Source: UBA10329 sp964500205 (lineage in GTDB: Bacteria > Bacteroidota > Bacteroidia > UBA10329). Taken from it: a DNA stretch of 64,000 nucleotides. The stretch is taken from assembly GCA_964500205.1 (NCBI GenBank), contig CAZCNS010000002.1:372001-436000 (forward strand), written 5' to 3'. The position numbers and the translations under genes were made by a program. Positions 1 through 8,880 of this stretch are shown piece after piece (the stretch's first letter is position 1; each line of letters opens with the position of its first letter). The notes beneath the pieces are model-generated. The model ran no database searches. It saw only the letters and a list, made by a program, of their open reading frames with translations, and was not told where the DNA came from.

Positions 1-596
1 GCCGTTCCGTTCAGCCCCTTCAGTCCGTTAAAGACCGCGCTGATGCTCTCCGGGTCTGATGAACCGATGGTGTCGGACGGCATCAGCACGTCAGCACCCA
101 CCTCGGCCAGCCTTGCAGCCCAATCGCTGACGATTGCGGCACTCCATTCATCGCCATACGGATTGCCGAATGCCATACTTAGGTAGATGATGAGGCCCTT
201 TCCATGCTTGGTGCAGAGCTCCTTGGTCTCCTTCACACGGTCGAGCGCCTGCTCGCGGCTGGCGTTGGTGTTGCGCTGCTGAAAGGTCTCTGATACCGAG
301 AAAGGGAACCCGAGCAGATCCACCCGCTCGTGGTTGCACGCGTCCTGCGCGCCCCGCACGTTGGCCACAATGACCGAAAGCAACGTTTCGGATGTGTCCA
401 AACAATCAAGCACCTCGGCAGTGTCCTGCATCTGCGGGATGGCCTTGGGCGAAACGAAGCTTCCGCAGTCCAAGGTGTGGAAGCCACATTTCAACAAAGC
501 ATTGATGTACAACACTTTCTTCTCCGTGGAAATGAATTCGTGAATGCCCTGCATGGCATCGCGGGGGCATTCCACCAGTTGTAGGTCATTGCTCAT
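1..596 (-). CDS. Hydroxymethylglutaryl-CoA lyase, C-terminal part cut off by the window edge
   Basis: Splits HMG-CoA into acetyl-CoA and acetoacetate in the cytoplasm, the end of leucine degradation. Reading leftward from the ATG at 596 the frame is open to base 1, giving 198 residues of a family that is usually near 290-300, so the C-terminal metal-binding and Cys-loop parts lie outside the window. Seen here: LVECPRDAMQG at the first barrel strand (the family's catalytic R-D pair), CGSFVSPKAIPQM, RNTNAS and the later DTIGSSDP strand, in the expected order. The product acetoacetate is the substrate of the CoA-transferase at 8217-9649, so the two may serve one pathway although they are not in one operon. 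A promoter-like TAGCTTCG ends 4 bases before the ATG. The identification is firm; the missing end cannot be judged. Confidence 0.9.
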   Translation of the reverse strand, partial: MSNDLQLVECPRDAMQGIHEFISTEKKVLYINALLKCGFHTLDCGSFVSPKAIPQMQDTAEVLDCLDTSETLLSVIVANVRGAQDACNHERVDLLGFPFSVSETFQQRNTNASREQALDRVKETKELCTKHGKGLIIYLSMAFGNPYGDEWSAAIVSDWAARLAEVGADVLMPSDTIGSSDPESISAVFNGLKGLNGT

Positions 597-600
597 GCTG

Positions 601-608
601 CGAAGCTA
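601..608 (-). promoter_or_regulatory. TAnnTTTG-like -7 box (TAGCTTCG) before HMG-CoA lyase
   Basis: On the coding strand the octamer reads TAGCTTCG and ends 4 bases before the ATG at 596. It resembles the Bacteroidota -7 element TAnnTTTG with one mismatch. No clear -33 TTG was assigned. Confidence 0.4.
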
Positions 609-647
609 CGGAGACGGATAATTTGACAAAGACAGAAAACATCATGT

Positions 648-1265
648 TCAACCCTCCACGCGAGCATAAGGGTAACGGGCCATCTCTTGCAGGCGATAGT
701 AGCCGTCAACCCCGGAGATGCCCACGCTGTTGGCCGCCTCCAGGTTCAATTGAAGGTCAGCGTTCAACAGGCCGTCATCCAGATGGACATGTTTCACCTT
801 GCCGATGATCAGCACCGTGCCATTGGCCGCGATGGGCACCTCCTCCACCAGCTCCAGACCAATGCGCACCGGACTCTCTGCCACGAAAGGCGCAGGGAAA
901 TCCTCCATCATCAGTGGGGAGAAACCGCACGCATCAAACTCCGACACCTCGCGATCGAAACGGGCCGAGGTGCGGTGGGCCTGCTCGGTGAGGTGCGCAG
1001 GCACATGATTGATCGTGTAATGCCGCGTGGCAATGATGTTCTCGTATGTATCCCTGCGGTGGCCCACATGCGGACGTACGAACATGCCCAGCAGCGCAGG
1101 GCTGCTGCCGAGATGCACCACCGAGCTGAAGATGGCAAGGTTGGTTACCCCGTCACCGGAAATGGTGCCGATCAGGTTGGCCGGTTTCACACCTGTGATG
1201 GCGTTGATCAGGTTGAGTCTCGGGATGCGGTCGAGGCCCGTGATGTCACTCTCAGTGAAATGCAT
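648..1265 (-). CDS. Flavin reductase-like FMN-binding split-barrel protein
   Basis: A 205-residue cytoplasmic protein that looks like the flavin reductase / DIM6-NTAB family, which binds FMN in a split beta-barrel. The FMN-site segment NLAIFSSV followed by SSPALLGMFVRP near residues 43-66, then HYTINHVP and the later strands VRIGLELVEEVPIA and VLIIGKV, follow the family order, and the length fits. Family members reduce flavins or carry FMN in other redox reactions; the substrate cannot be told. It has no obvious operon partner: the HMG-CoA lyase gene downstream has its own box, and kynureninase upstream is divergent. A TTCCTTTG box lies at 1285-1292, 19 bases before the ATG. Confidence 0.8.
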   Translation of the reverse strand: MHFTESDITGLDRIPRLNLINAITGVKPANLIGTISGDGVTNLAIFSSVVHLGSSPALLGMFVRPHVGHRRDTYENIIATRHYTINHVPAHLTEQAHRTSARFDREVSEFDACGFSPLMMEDFPAPFVAESPVRIGLELVEEVPIAANGTVLIIGKVKHVHLDDGLLNADLQLNLEAANSVGISGVDGYYRLQEMARYPYARVEG

Positions 1266-1436
1266 GGATGATTGCTTTGAAGGTCAAAGGAACGATGAGC
1301 ACGCAGATGAGGAGCACTTGCGGTGTTTCCTGCTGAACGACAACACCGAGGCACTATTGTTCCGATACGATGTCCTTTTCACAAGCACGATGACACGAAA
1401 TGACCTCCATCAGCGCAGCACAGCCCGACACTTTGC

Positions 1437-1444
1437 GACATTTG
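1437..1444 (+). promoter_or_regulatory. -7 box (GACATTTG) before kynureninase
   Basis: GACATTTG fits nAnnTTTG and ends 5 bases before the ATG at 1450. The same spacing recurs in front of many genes here and is the main reason for choosing the 1450 start over ATG 1390. Confidence 0.35.
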
Positions 1445-1449
1445 CCGAC

Positions 1450-2715
1450 ATGGCAGATATTTTTTCTAAAGAACATGCGCAGCAACTCGATGCTGCCGAT
1501 GCACTGAGCGGCTACCGCGACCTTTTTCACCATCCGAGGATCAATGGCAAGGAGGCGGTCTATTTCTGCGGCAACTCGCTGGGCCTGCAGCCCAAGACCG
1601 TGAAAGACGCGCTGGCGCAAGAACTGGACGACTGGGCAGAACATGCCGTGGAAGGGCATTTCAAGGCCAAGAAACCGTGGTTCAGCTATCAGGACATGTT
1701 CGCAGGGCCGCTGGGCAGGCTGGTGGGCGCAAAGCCGGAAGAGGTGACCGCCATGAACGCACTGACGGTGAACCTGCACCTGCTCATGGTGTCTTTCTAC
1801 CGCCCTACCTCCACACGCTACCGCATTGTGTGCGAGGCAAAGGCGTTCCCGTCCGACCAGTATGCACTGGAATCGCAGGTGCGTTTTCATGGCCTCGACC
1901 CGAAGTATGCCATCATCGAAGTGGCTCCGAGGGCGGGCGAGCACCTGATACGCCATGAGGACATTCTCGCTGCCATAGCACAGCACGGTGAATCGGTGGC
2001 GATGGTGATGTTCGGTGGGGTGAACTACTACACGGGACAGGTCTTTGATATGCAGGCCATCACCAAGGCAGGCCACGCGGTGGGGGCCACCGTTGGCTTC
2101 GACCTGGCGCATGGCGTGGGCAACATCCCGCTACGGCTGCACGAATGGGGCTGCGACTTCGCCTCGTGGTGTACCTACAAGTACCTGAACAGCGGTCCGG
2201 GAAGTGTGTCGGGTATCTTCGTTCATGAAAGGCATTGCAACAATCCTGAGCTCACGCGCTTCGCAGGATGGTGGGGCAACGACCCCGAGACCCGCTTCCT
2301 GATGCAGCCCGGCTTCAAGCCTGCCGAAGGCGCGAGAGGCTGGCAACTGAGCAACGTGCCCGTGCTGACCATGGCCGCACACAAGGCGGCACTCGACATC
2401 CACGACCGCGTGGGCATGGCCGCACTCCGCGAAAAGAGCCTCAAGCTGACGGGGTATCTCGAGCAGCTTGTGCAGGCAGTGGCAGACGAGTCAATGGTGG
2501 AAATCATCACGCCAAGCGACCCCGCACAGCGCGGCTGCCAACTCTCACTGCTCGTGAAGCGCGACTCGAAGCAACTGCACCGCGTACTGCTCGATGCCGG
2601 AGTCATTACCGACTACCGTGAGCCGAACGTGATCAGGCTTGCGCCTGTGCCGCTTTACAACACATTTGAGGATGTGAGAAAGTTTGCAGAGATTTTGAGG
2701 GGGCATTTGAATTGA
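1450..2715 (+). CDS. kynU: Kynureninase
   Basis: PLP-dependent hydrolase of the kynurenine pathway of tryptophan breakdown: kynurenine to anthranilate and alanine (or 3-hydroxykynurenine to 3-hydroxyanthranilate). The 421 residues match the usual ~400-420. Motifs in order: DAADALSGYRDLFH and CGNSLGLQPK near the N-terminus, the phosphate-binding NALTVNLHLLM, VNYYTGQ, the PLP-ring aspartate in GFDLAHG, and the Schiff-base lysine Lys244 in CTYKYLNSGPG. The open frame extends upstream to 1027, but that part runs antisense through the flavin reductase gene. ATG 1390 is also possible; 1450 is preferred because homologues begin at about this point and a -7 box ends 5 bases before it. No other kynurenine-pathway gene is in the window. 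Confidence 0.93.
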   Translation: MADIFSKEHAQQLDAADALSGYRDLFHHPRINGKEAVYFCGNSLGLQPKTVKDALAQELDDWAEHAVEGHFKAKKPWFSYQDMFAGPLGRLVGAKPEEVTAMNALTVNLHLLMVSFYRPTSTRYRIVCEAKAFPSDQYALESQVRFHGLDPKYAIIEVAPRAGEHLIRHEDILAAIAQHGESVAMVMFGGVNYYTGQVFDMQAITKAGHAVGATVGFDLAHGVGNIPLRLHEWGCDFASWCTYKYLNSGPGSVSGIFVHERHCNNPELTRFAGWWGNDPETRFLMQPGFKPAEGARGWQLSNVPVLTMAAHKAALDIHDRVGMAALREKSLKLTGYLEQLVQAVADESMVEIITPSDPAQRGCQLSLLVKRDSKQLHRVLLDAGVITDYREPNVIRLAPVPLYNTFEDVRKFAEILRGHLN

Positions 2716-2721
2716 GCAGAG

Positions 2722-4347
2722 CTACTGGGACTGCTTCTTCCCCTCCCTCACCTTGTCCACCTCCTTCACGATGTTCTCGGCAATGAAAATCTTGCCAGAG
2801 ACAGCCGCAGCAGTGAGCAGCCCACTCATGAGCGCACCGCCTATGCCGCAGGTCACGATGTCCTGACCTGTGAGGTAGAGGTTCTTGATGGGTGTGCGCG
2901 GCCGCAGGTTCATATCGCGGAATCGGGCCGGGCTATGATCAAGGCCGTAGATCTCACCGTCCTTGTAATTGACGAAATGGGCCGTTGATAGCGGGGTCGA
3001 TAGCTCGTAGTAGTCAATCTTGCCCTCCAGTTGCGGGAACTGGCGGTAAAGCTCACCGAGCAGCCGCTGCGAGAATTTCTCCTTGTACGCCTCATACTCC
3101 TCGCCCCGGTGGTGCCAGCGGGTTTCCTCCCACTTGGCGAACCACTCATAGGGTGCGAGGGTGATCATCTCGATGGTGCTCTTGCCCGGATAGCGCGATG
3201 GCCATTCGGGGTCTTTGAGCGAAGGGAATGAGATATAGGTGATCGGGAACGGACGCGATGGATCGGCCAGGTACTCGCGTACACTGCGGTCATGGTCATT
3301 GTGGGCATAGACCCAGTAGTTGGTGCTGCCGATGCCCATCTCGTGCAGGTCGCCTTTGAGGCCGATGTAGAGACACACGTGCGACACGCTGGGCTTGGGT
3401 GCATCCTCCAACTTGAACCCGACCTGTCTTTGCACCTTGGTGGGAAGCAGGCGTGCCATGGTGTTAAGGTAGCCCGCGTTGCTCACGATGATCGGTGCCT
3501 CGAGGGTGCTTCCGTCCTCCATCTTCACCCCGTAAGCCTTGCCGTCCCTCACCAGAATCTCGTCCACCCCGGCACGGACAGCGATCTGCCCACCGGCCTT
3601 TTCGATGACTGGCGCAATGGTCTGTGCGATGCGCTCGCAGCCGCCCACGGGGAAGCTGCCCCCGTTCCAGTAGTGCTTGTTGACCACCGCCTGAATGGCA
3701 AAGCTGCCCTCGGCCGGTGGCAGGCCATAATCACCGTACTGTGCGGAAAGAACGGCCTTCAGCTCATCGTTGTCGGTCAGTTCGTCCAGCACCTCCTTTG
3801 TGGTGCGGTCGCTCAGTTCCAGATACTTGTTTCTCCAGAAAGGACCGATGATCTTGGCCAGCAGAGGGGGAAGCGTCCTTTCCTTGAAGAAGTTCTTGCC
3901 GAGGCCCGAACTCCTGCGCACCAGTTCCACGTAGCGGTTGATGGCCTCTTCCTCGCCCGGGAACCGCTCCATCAGCATCCCGATGAAATTGTCCGTTCCC
4001 TTCTTGAAATCATAGACATTCTCCCCGATCACAACGCGGTCGTACACCTCGTCCATCTCCTCCCACTTCAGTTCACAATCGGTGATGTGGTCGAAGAGGT
4101 AGCGCATGAAGGTGAACTCGCGGTGCATCTCGCCCACGTAGTGGATGCCCACGTCCCACTCGTAGTCCTTGCGCTTGAAAACATGGGTGAAGCCGCCCGC
4201 CACATAGTGCTTCTCCAGCACCAGCACCTTCTTGCCCATCTTGGCCATGATGGCAGCAAAGGCCAGCCCGCCCAGCCCGGAGCCGATGACGATGGCGTCA
4301 TAGCCAGATTTTTTCTCTAATCGCTTGAAGGATACGCCTACTGCCAT
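2722..4347 (-). CDS. FAD-dependent oxidoreductase of the carotenoid isomerase / retinol saturase type
   Basis: A 541-residue flavoprotein of the CrtI/RetSat superfamily, whose members desaturate, isomerise or saturate polyene lipids. The N-terminus has a dinucleotide-binding fold: VIGSGLGGLAFA near residues 20-31, then the ribose-binding glutamate in VLEKHYVAGG. The C-terminal LYLTGQDIVTCGIGGALMSG is the usual second FAD contact with the G-D replaced by G-Q-D. WDVGIHYVGEM after the N-terminal motif is typical of the RetSat/CrtISO branch rather than of bacterial phytoene desaturases. No carotenoid synthesis genes are nearby, so the substrate is unknown. It ends 7 bases after kynureninase in convergent orientation and is divergent from the small membrane protein at 4504. 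Confidence 0.8.
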   Translation of the reverse strand: MAVGVSFKRLEKKSGYDAIVIGSGLGGLAFAAIMAKMGKKVLVLEKHYVAGGFTHVFKRKDYEWDVGIHYVGEMHREFTFMRYLFDHITDCELKWEEMDEVYDRVVIGENVYDFKKGTDNFIGMLMERFPGEEEAINRYVELVRRSSGLGKNFFKERTLPPLLAKIIGPFWRNKYLELSDRTTKEVLDELTDNDELKAVLSAQYGDYGLPPAEGSFAIQAVVNKHYWNGGSFPVGGCERIAQTIAPVIEKAGGQIAVRAGVDEILVRDGKAYGVKMEDGSTLEAPIIVSNAGYLNTMARLLPTKVQRQVGFKLEDAPKPSVSHVCLYIGLKGDLHEMGIGSTNYWVYAHNDHDRSVREYLADPSRPFPITYISFPSLKDPEWPSRYPGKSTIEMITLAPYEWFAKWEETRWHHRGEEYEAYKEKFSQRLLGELYRQFPQLEGKIDYYELSTPLSTAHFVNYKDGEIYGLDHSPARFRDMNLRPRTPIKNLYLTGQDIVTCGIGGALMSGLLTAAAVSGKIFIAENIVKEVDKVREGKKQSQ

Positions 4348-4503
4348 GATCGGTCGGTTTTTTAGGTGACGCTAAGGAAAGCAATTCCGAGTTAGTCGGG
4401 CGTCCGAGGAATTTTTACACAAAGTGACCTATGTCACTACTTCGGGTCAAAGGTGCCATAACCTTTGATTCATACTCTTCATCACCAGAAACACTCCCCT
4501 ATC

Positions 4504-4710
4504 ATGAAAAAGAACATGGGAACCATTGACAAAGCCGTGCGCATCATTGTCGCACTGGCAATCGCGGGGCTGTACTACGCAGAGATTATTACCGGCACGC
4601 TCGGCATTGTGCTCGTGGCATTGGGTGCGGTGTTCGTGCTCACCAGTCTCGTAAGCTTCTGCCCGCTGTACACGCTGCTTGGCATCAACACCTGCCCTGC
4701 CAAGAAATAG
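4504..4710 (+). CDS. DUF2892 (YgaP-like) small inner-membrane protein
   Basis: A 68-residue protein beginning MKKNMGTIDKAVRI with two hydrophobic helices (about residues 11-27 and 31-50) and a short Cys-containing tail (FCPLYTLLGINTCPAKK). N-terminus, two-helix hairpin and C-P-L-Y-x-L-L-G-I-N-T-C ending are characteristic of DUF2892, also found as the membrane tail of the YgaP rhodanese. The role of the free-standing form is not established; the two cysteines could be redox or metal ligands. ATG 4504 is preferred over the longer frame from 4465 because the family starts there. An AACCTTTG box lies about 40 bases upstream. Confidence 0.8.
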   Translation: MKKNMGTIDKAVRIIVALAIAGLYYAEIITGTLGIVLVALGAVFVLTSLVSFCPLYTLLGINTCPAKK

Positions 4711-4718
4711 CAGTGGTG

Positions 4719-5099
4719 CTATCGCGGGCGCATGGTGTCCGTGTATCGCTGGCAGACCATGGTGACCATACGCCTGTTCAGCTCAGAGCGGTGCGCAAGG
4801 TAAAAGGCATGCTCATCTGCAACGAACATGCCCGCTACCATACCAATGACCGTGTGTCTGGCTGGGACGTTGCGCTGGAGCCAGAGTAGCGTGGCCCTGA
4901 GGTGCTCCTCGCGGGTATGTGTGCTGGTAACCGCAGCCAGCAGTCCCCGCTCAGAATCCAGCTGCGCAATGAGTACCTCATGCTGAAGCTTGATAACGGG
5001 GCGCAGCACTTGGTTCTGAAAACCCTCGATTTCGTTCCCCTCGGCTACAGCGGGCAACTGTAAGCGTGGTCTGAGAGCGGTCTTGGGACATTCCTCCAT
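4719..5099 (-). CDS. Conserved hypothetical protein of Bacteroidota
   Basis: A 126-residue soluble, largely helical protein with no signal peptide. The segments FQNQVLRPVIKLQHEVLIAQL, VIGMVAGMFVADEHAFYL and the end LNRRMVTMVCQRYTD recall a small family common in Flavobacteriia that is sometimes labelled 'glyoxalase' without clear basis; I do not see glyoxalase metal ligands. Start: ATG 5099; the frame also opens at GTG 5105. The glucosaminidase gene ends 43 bases upstream, so they may be co-transcribed. No function is proposed. Confidence 0.6.
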   Translation of the reverse strand: MEECPKTALRPRLQLPAVAEGNEIEGFQNQVLRPVIKLQHEVLIAQLDSERGLLAAVTSTHTREEHLRATLLWLQRNVPARHTVIGMVAGMFVADEHAFYLAHRSELNRRMVTMVCQRYTDTMRPR

Positions 5100-5142
5100 T
5101 GGCACAGAACCGCTCGCTGGCGACTTTGTTGCCGGACTGCCG

Positions 5143-6129
5143 TCACTGCTCCGAGCGCTTCTTCTTGCGAAGCCACACCTTTTGCCCCGGCTGTAGCTCC
5201 TGTCCTGTGCTCATGTCATTGTATTCCAGCAGTTTATTGAGCTTGATGCCATATTCCTGCGAGATCCAACGGAGGGTCTCCCCTGTGGTCGCGTAATGAA
5301 AATCGTGCTTACGGTTACGGTTGCGCTTGGGTTGAAGGTAGATGATGTCGCCCGATGTCAGCAGCCGGTCGTCCGGCAGGTCGTTGTACTTCATGACCTG
5401 CCATGTGCGCACATCGAGCATCCGTTCGAGCTTCTCGTAGGTGTCGCCTTCCTCCACACGCACATAGCGGATATTGTTACGTAGGTACATCTGCCGCGCC
5501 AGAACGCTGACCACAGCCTCTTCCACCCGCTCGCTGTGAGGCGGGGTCTTGGTAGGCTTGGGAGCCTTCTCCTTCGGGGGCAAAGTGCCGCCTTTGGGCG
5601 GGCTGGTCATGCGGTCGAACTTGGCAAGGTCATTCTCCTCGATGATCTTTATGAGCAGGTCAGGATACTTTGGATTGGTAGCATAGCCTGCTTGTTTGAG
5701 ACCATGCGCCCAGCCTTTGTAGTCGGTTATCTTCAGCTTGAAGAGATTCTCATAGCGACTTCGCGTGCGGAGAAATTCGGAATGGTCGTGATAACTGTCG
5801 AACACTGTGGGATAGACCCTGAAACATTCGCCTTTGGAGTCATCATCCTGAAAGTACTTCTCGCCTTCCCACACCCCGTGGCACTTGATGCCGAAATGGT
5901 TGCGGGCAAGGCGGGCCAACGTGCTATTGCCGTCCCCGCTCTCAAGGATGCCCTGCGCCAGTGTGATGCTGGCAGGAACCCCGCTCTGAAGCATCTCTTG
6001 CACGGCAGAGGGGGCGTACATGTCAATATACTGCTGGCGGGTGATGCGCTCAGATGTGGCATTGCCGGGCTGGCCCATCACCAAAAGCGGAAGAAATAAC
6101 GCACACAAGGAAACGAGCAGTCGCATCAT
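5143..6129 (-). CDS. Secreted GH73 N-acetylglucosaminidase with two LysM domains
   Basis: Peptidoglycan hydrolase expected in the periplasm or outside the cell. Residues 1-19 form a signal peptide (hydrophobic core LLVSLCALFLPLLVMG then Q). A GH73 glucosaminidase domain follows at about 30-175, with SGVPASITLAQGILESGDGN carrying the catalytic Glu and NPKYPDLLIKIIE closing the domain. After a Pro/Lys-rich linker come two LysM repeats at about 225-275 (EGDTYEKLERML, NDLPDDRLLTSGDIIYL) and 280-325 (TGETLRWISQEYG, NDMSTGQELQPGQKVWL), which bind glycan chains. The domain order and length are common in Bacteroidota. A TAACTTTG box ends 4 bases before the ATG. Confidence 0.88.
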   Translation of the reverse strand: MMRLLVSLCALFLPLLVMGQPGNATSERITRQQYIDMYAPSAVQEMLQSGVPASITLAQGILESGDGNSTLARLARNHFGIKCHGVWEGEKYFQDDDSKGECFRVYPTVFDSYHDHSEFLRTRSRYENLFKLKITDYKGWAHGLKQAGYATNPKYPDLLIKIIEENDLAKFDRMTSPPKGGTLPPKEKAPKPTKTPPHSERVEEAVVSVLARQMYLRNNIRYVRVEEGDTYEKLERMLDVRTWQVMKYNDLPDDRLLTSGDIIYLQPKRNRNRKHDFHYATTGETLRWISQEYGIKLNKLLEYNDMSTGQELQPGQKVWLRKKKRSEQ

Positions 6130-6133
6130 CCTT

Positions 6134-6141
6134 CAAAGTTA
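6134..6141 (-). promoter_or_regulatory. -7 box (TAACTTTG) before the GH73 gene
   Basis: A perfect TAnnTTTG match on the coding strand ending 4 bases before the ATG at 6129, which leaves room for almost no 5' leader. Confidence 0.5.
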
Positions 6142-6210
6142 CTCCGAGGCAAAAGGGAGCGGGCAGGTTAAGTGCCCACCATTTCTGAACACACCGATGT
6201 TGAAGACGGT

Positions 6211-8187
6211 CTACGCCCTAAGTGGCACCCGCACGGTGACCACCGTTCCCTGCTTCGGCCCGGGCTCGAAACTGACCTCGCCCCGTAGCGCCTGCACCCT
6301 GCTCCGAATGTTGATGATACCAATGCCTCCCTGGGCTGCAGACGGGTCAAAGCCCTTGCCGTCATCCTCCACGACAAGGATGAGATGCGCTGGGTTCTTG
6401 AGCAGTTGCACCGAGATGTTCGTTGCATGAGCGTGCTTCACAATGTTGTTCATCAGCTCCTGCACGATGCGGTAGATGTTCACCTCCACCGTGTCATCAA
6501 AGCGGGCGCTATCCACTCCCATCTCATCGAATGCGCAGTGGATACCCGAGGCGTGGAAAGTCTTCTCCAGCAGGTCGTTGAGGGCAGGCACCAGACCCAT
6601 TTCGCTCAGGGCCCGTGGCATCATTCGGTGGCTTATGTTGCGCAGCTCGTCAATGGAACTATTGATGAGCTCAGTGGTCTCATCAAGACCCGATGCCAAT
6701 TCAGCTGGCACCTCACTTGTGTGCATCAGATTCTGAAAACGCAGCTTGAGGCCTGTGAGCGACTGCACCACGCCATCGTGCAAATCCTTGGCGATGCGTC
6801 TGCGCTCGTTCTCGGTGGCAGTGATCACCGCCATGGTGCCACGCTCCCGCTCACTGATGATGGCAGAGTTCCGCTCACGGTCAGCCCGTCTTTGACTGTA
6901 TTGCAGGTACCCGAAACCTGCGAGGATAAAGATGACAAGCGCAGACAGCAGCACCAAGATATAAGTGTTCCTGCGCTGAGCCAGCAGCGATGCCTCGGCC
7001 ACCTGCCGCTCCTGCTCCTGTATGGTGCGGTCCTTTACCGCAGTTCGGTATTTGGTCTCCAACTCATCCACGGCCTCTGCCTTTTCTACGGTCAGAATGC
7101 TGTCTTTGATAGTGTTGCGCAGGTAATAGAATACAGTGGCCTCCTCAAACTGCCGGAGCTTCTCGTGAGCAAATGCCTTCTGCTCGTAGATCTTCCATAG
7201 CAATTTGGGATCGCGGTCACGCTTGCACAGATCCTCTGCGGTGTTCAGATGACCGATTGCCTCCTTGGGCCTGCCATTCATTCTTACGGAAGCGGCCAGG
7301 TGCATAAGGGTGGATGCCATAGCGCGTTCATTGTTAAGACCGGAGCTCACCTCCAAAGACCTCCGGAAGTACTCCTCTGCAAGGTCGTATCGCTTCATGT
7401 CCTGGTAACAGAAACCCAGATTATGTAGGCTTTTCCCTAATCCGAAAGCATCGTTGAGCTCTTCCTTGATAGGGATGGAGAGCAGCGTGTAATGAATCAT
7501 AGAATCCAATTCACCTGTATCCTCGAAAATGAGACCGAGATTGGTGTAGGTCGCAGCTATACCATGCCTGTCGCCCAATTCCTCACGTATGCGCAGCGCC
7601 TTCCTGCTGTAGCGAAGTGCCTCCTCATGATTGCCGTCCTCGGAAAGTAGCAGGCCGATGTTGTTGTAGGTGTGGGCAAGACCGGTCTTGTTGCCAAGCT
7701 GCTCAAAAAGCTCTGCCGAACGCACGTAGTACTCCACGGCCTTCTCGTGGTCGCCAAGGTTCCAATGGATGAGTCCGATGTTGTTAAGCGCACCTGCGAG
7801 CGTGGCAGGCTCACCGTCTGCCTCCTCGGAGAGAGACACCGCCTGATGGTAGAACAGCAATGCCGAGTCTGGCATGTGCTTGACATCGAAGGCCACACCC
7901 ATGCGGTTGAACGCAGTGGCCTCATTACCCTTGTGGCGCACCTTTTTTGACAGCGCAAGGGCTTTTCTCCCATAAAAAAGAGCGGAGTCGGGGTCGCTGA
8001 ACACATAGCTCCAACAGAGGTCGTTGAGCAGCTTAGGTGACAGCTCACCTGAATTGTACACCTGAAGGAGACTGTCGCGCTTACCGTTCTGTGCGAACGA
8101 ACTTTGACCAGAACCCCAGCCAAGGCAAAGTGCCAACAGGGCAAAGGACATTTCTCTCCATCTCAATAGCAGTCCTTTTTCGATCAT
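6211..8187 (-). CDS. TPR-containing sensor histidine kinase (NarL-type, HisKA_3)
   Basis: Membrane sensor kinase of 658 residues. An N-terminal signal peptide (FALLALCLGWGSGQSSFAQ) leads into six or more TPR repeats over about residues 45-340 that would lie in the periplasm, then a coiled coil, one membrane helix near 400-420 (ILVLLSALVIFILAGFGYL) and the cytoplasmic kinase. The H-box ERRRIAKDLHDGVVQSL carries the phospho-accepting His; the ATP site has NIVKHAHA, VVEDDGKGFD and GGIGIINIRSR. Such kinases pair with LuxR-type regulators, but none is in the window. The frame opens with TTG at 8208; ATG 8187 is more likely. It starts 30 bases after scoB in the same direction, so it may be read from the scoAB promoter. 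Confidence 0.88.
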   Translation of the reverse strand: MIEKGLLLRWREMSFALLALCLGWGSGQSSFAQNGKRDSLLQVYNSGELSPKLLNDLCWSYVFSDPDSALFYGRKALALSKKVRHKGNEATAFNRMGVAFDVKHMPDSALLFYHQAVSLSEEADGEPATLAGALNNIGLIHWNLGDHEKAVEYYVRSAELFEQLGNKTGLAHTYNNIGLLLSEDGNHEEALRYSRKALRIREELGDRHGIAATYTNLGLIFEDTGELDSMIHYTLLSIPIKEELNDAFGLGKSLHNLGFCYQDMKRYDLAEEYFRRSLEVSSGLNNERAMASTLMHLAASVRMNGRPKEAIGHLNTAEDLCKRDRDPKLLWKIYEQKAFAHEKLRQFEEATVFYYLRNTIKDSILTVEKAEAVDELETKYRTAVKDRTIQEQERQVAEASLLAQRRNTYILVLLSALVIFILAGFGYLQYSQRRADRERNSAIISERERGTMAVITATENERRRIAKDLHDGVVQSLTGLKLRFQNLMHTSEVPAELASGLDETTELINSSIDELRNISHRMMPRALSEMGLVPALNDLLEKTFHASGIHCAFDEMGVDSARFDDTVEVNIYRIVQELMNNIVKHAHATNISVQLLKNPAHLILVVEDDGKGFDPSAAQGGIGIINIRSRVQALRGEVSFEPGPKQGTVVTVRVPLRA

Positions 8188-8216
8188 GAGTGCTTGATTG
8201 ATCTCCAAACGATGAC

Positions 8217-8873
8217 TCAGATACGCATCTCAGGTATCTCGCCCTCAATCACGAGACGGCCAGCGGTGGCATTCTTTATCTCCTCTACCGAAACGCCCGG
8301 TGCGCGCTCAATCAGCTTGAACCCATCGGGAGTGATGTCGAGCACGGCCAGTTCGGTGACCACGCGCTTCACGCAGGCCACGCCTGTGATGGGCAGCGAG
8401 CATTCGGGCAGCAGCTTGCTCTCGCCCGCCTTGTTGGCGTGCATCATGGCCACGATGATGTTCTCGGCCGAGGCCACGAGGTCCATGGCACCTCCCATGC
8501 CCTTCACCATCTTGCCGGGTATCTTCCAGTTGGCGATGTCGCCCTTCTCGCTCACCTCCATCGCGCCCAGCACGGTGAGGTGGACGTGCTGCCCGCGGAT
8601 CATGGCGAAGCTGGTGGCCGAGTCGAAGTAGCAAGCCCCCGCCCTCGCGGTGATGGTCTGCTTGCCCGCGTTGATGAGGTCTGCGTCTTCCTCACCCTCG
8701 AAGGGGAAGGGACCCATGCCAAGGATGCCGTTCTCGCTCTGGAATTCAACCTCGATCCCTTCGGGGATGTAATTGGCCACCAGCGTGGGGATGCCGATGC
8801 CGAGGTTCACGTAGTAGCCGTCACGCAGTTCCTGCGCGATGCGTTTGGCGATGCCGTTCTTATCTAAAGCCAT
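8217..8873 (-). CDS. scoB: 3-oxoacid CoA-transferase subunit B
   Basis: Catalytic subunit (218 aa) of the two-subunit CoA-transferase that moves CoA from succinyl-CoA to acetoacetate. The family signature FQSENGILGMGP near residue 45 carries the catalytic Glu that forms the thioester, and GGAMDLV with the downstream TELAVLDI are also family motifs. Length is normal. It follows scoA by about 75 bases, the two together forming the functional enzyme. That gap is filled by a heptamer repeat. HMG-CoA lyase at the window start would supply acetoacetate. Confidence 0.93.
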   Translation of the reverse strand: MALDKNGIAKRIAQELRDGYYVNLGIGIPTLVANYIPEGIEVEFQSENGILGMGPFPFEGEEDADLINAGKQTITARAGACYFDSATSFAMIRGQHVHLTVLGAMEVSEKGDIANWKIPGKMVKGMGGAMDLVASAENIIVAMMHANKAGESKLLPECSLPITGVACVKRVVTELAVLDITPDGFKLIERAPGVSVEEIKNATAGRLVIEGEIPEMRI

Positions 8874-8880
8874 GGTGTTT

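Noticed and set aside
1027..1449. The N-terminal extension of the kynureninase frame
   Set aside because: The extra 141 residues are antisense to the flavin reductase and unlike kynureninases.
3292..4320. A 342-codon open frame on the + strand
   Set aside because: Antisense to the FAD oxidoreductase, whose dinucleotide-binding motif is clear.
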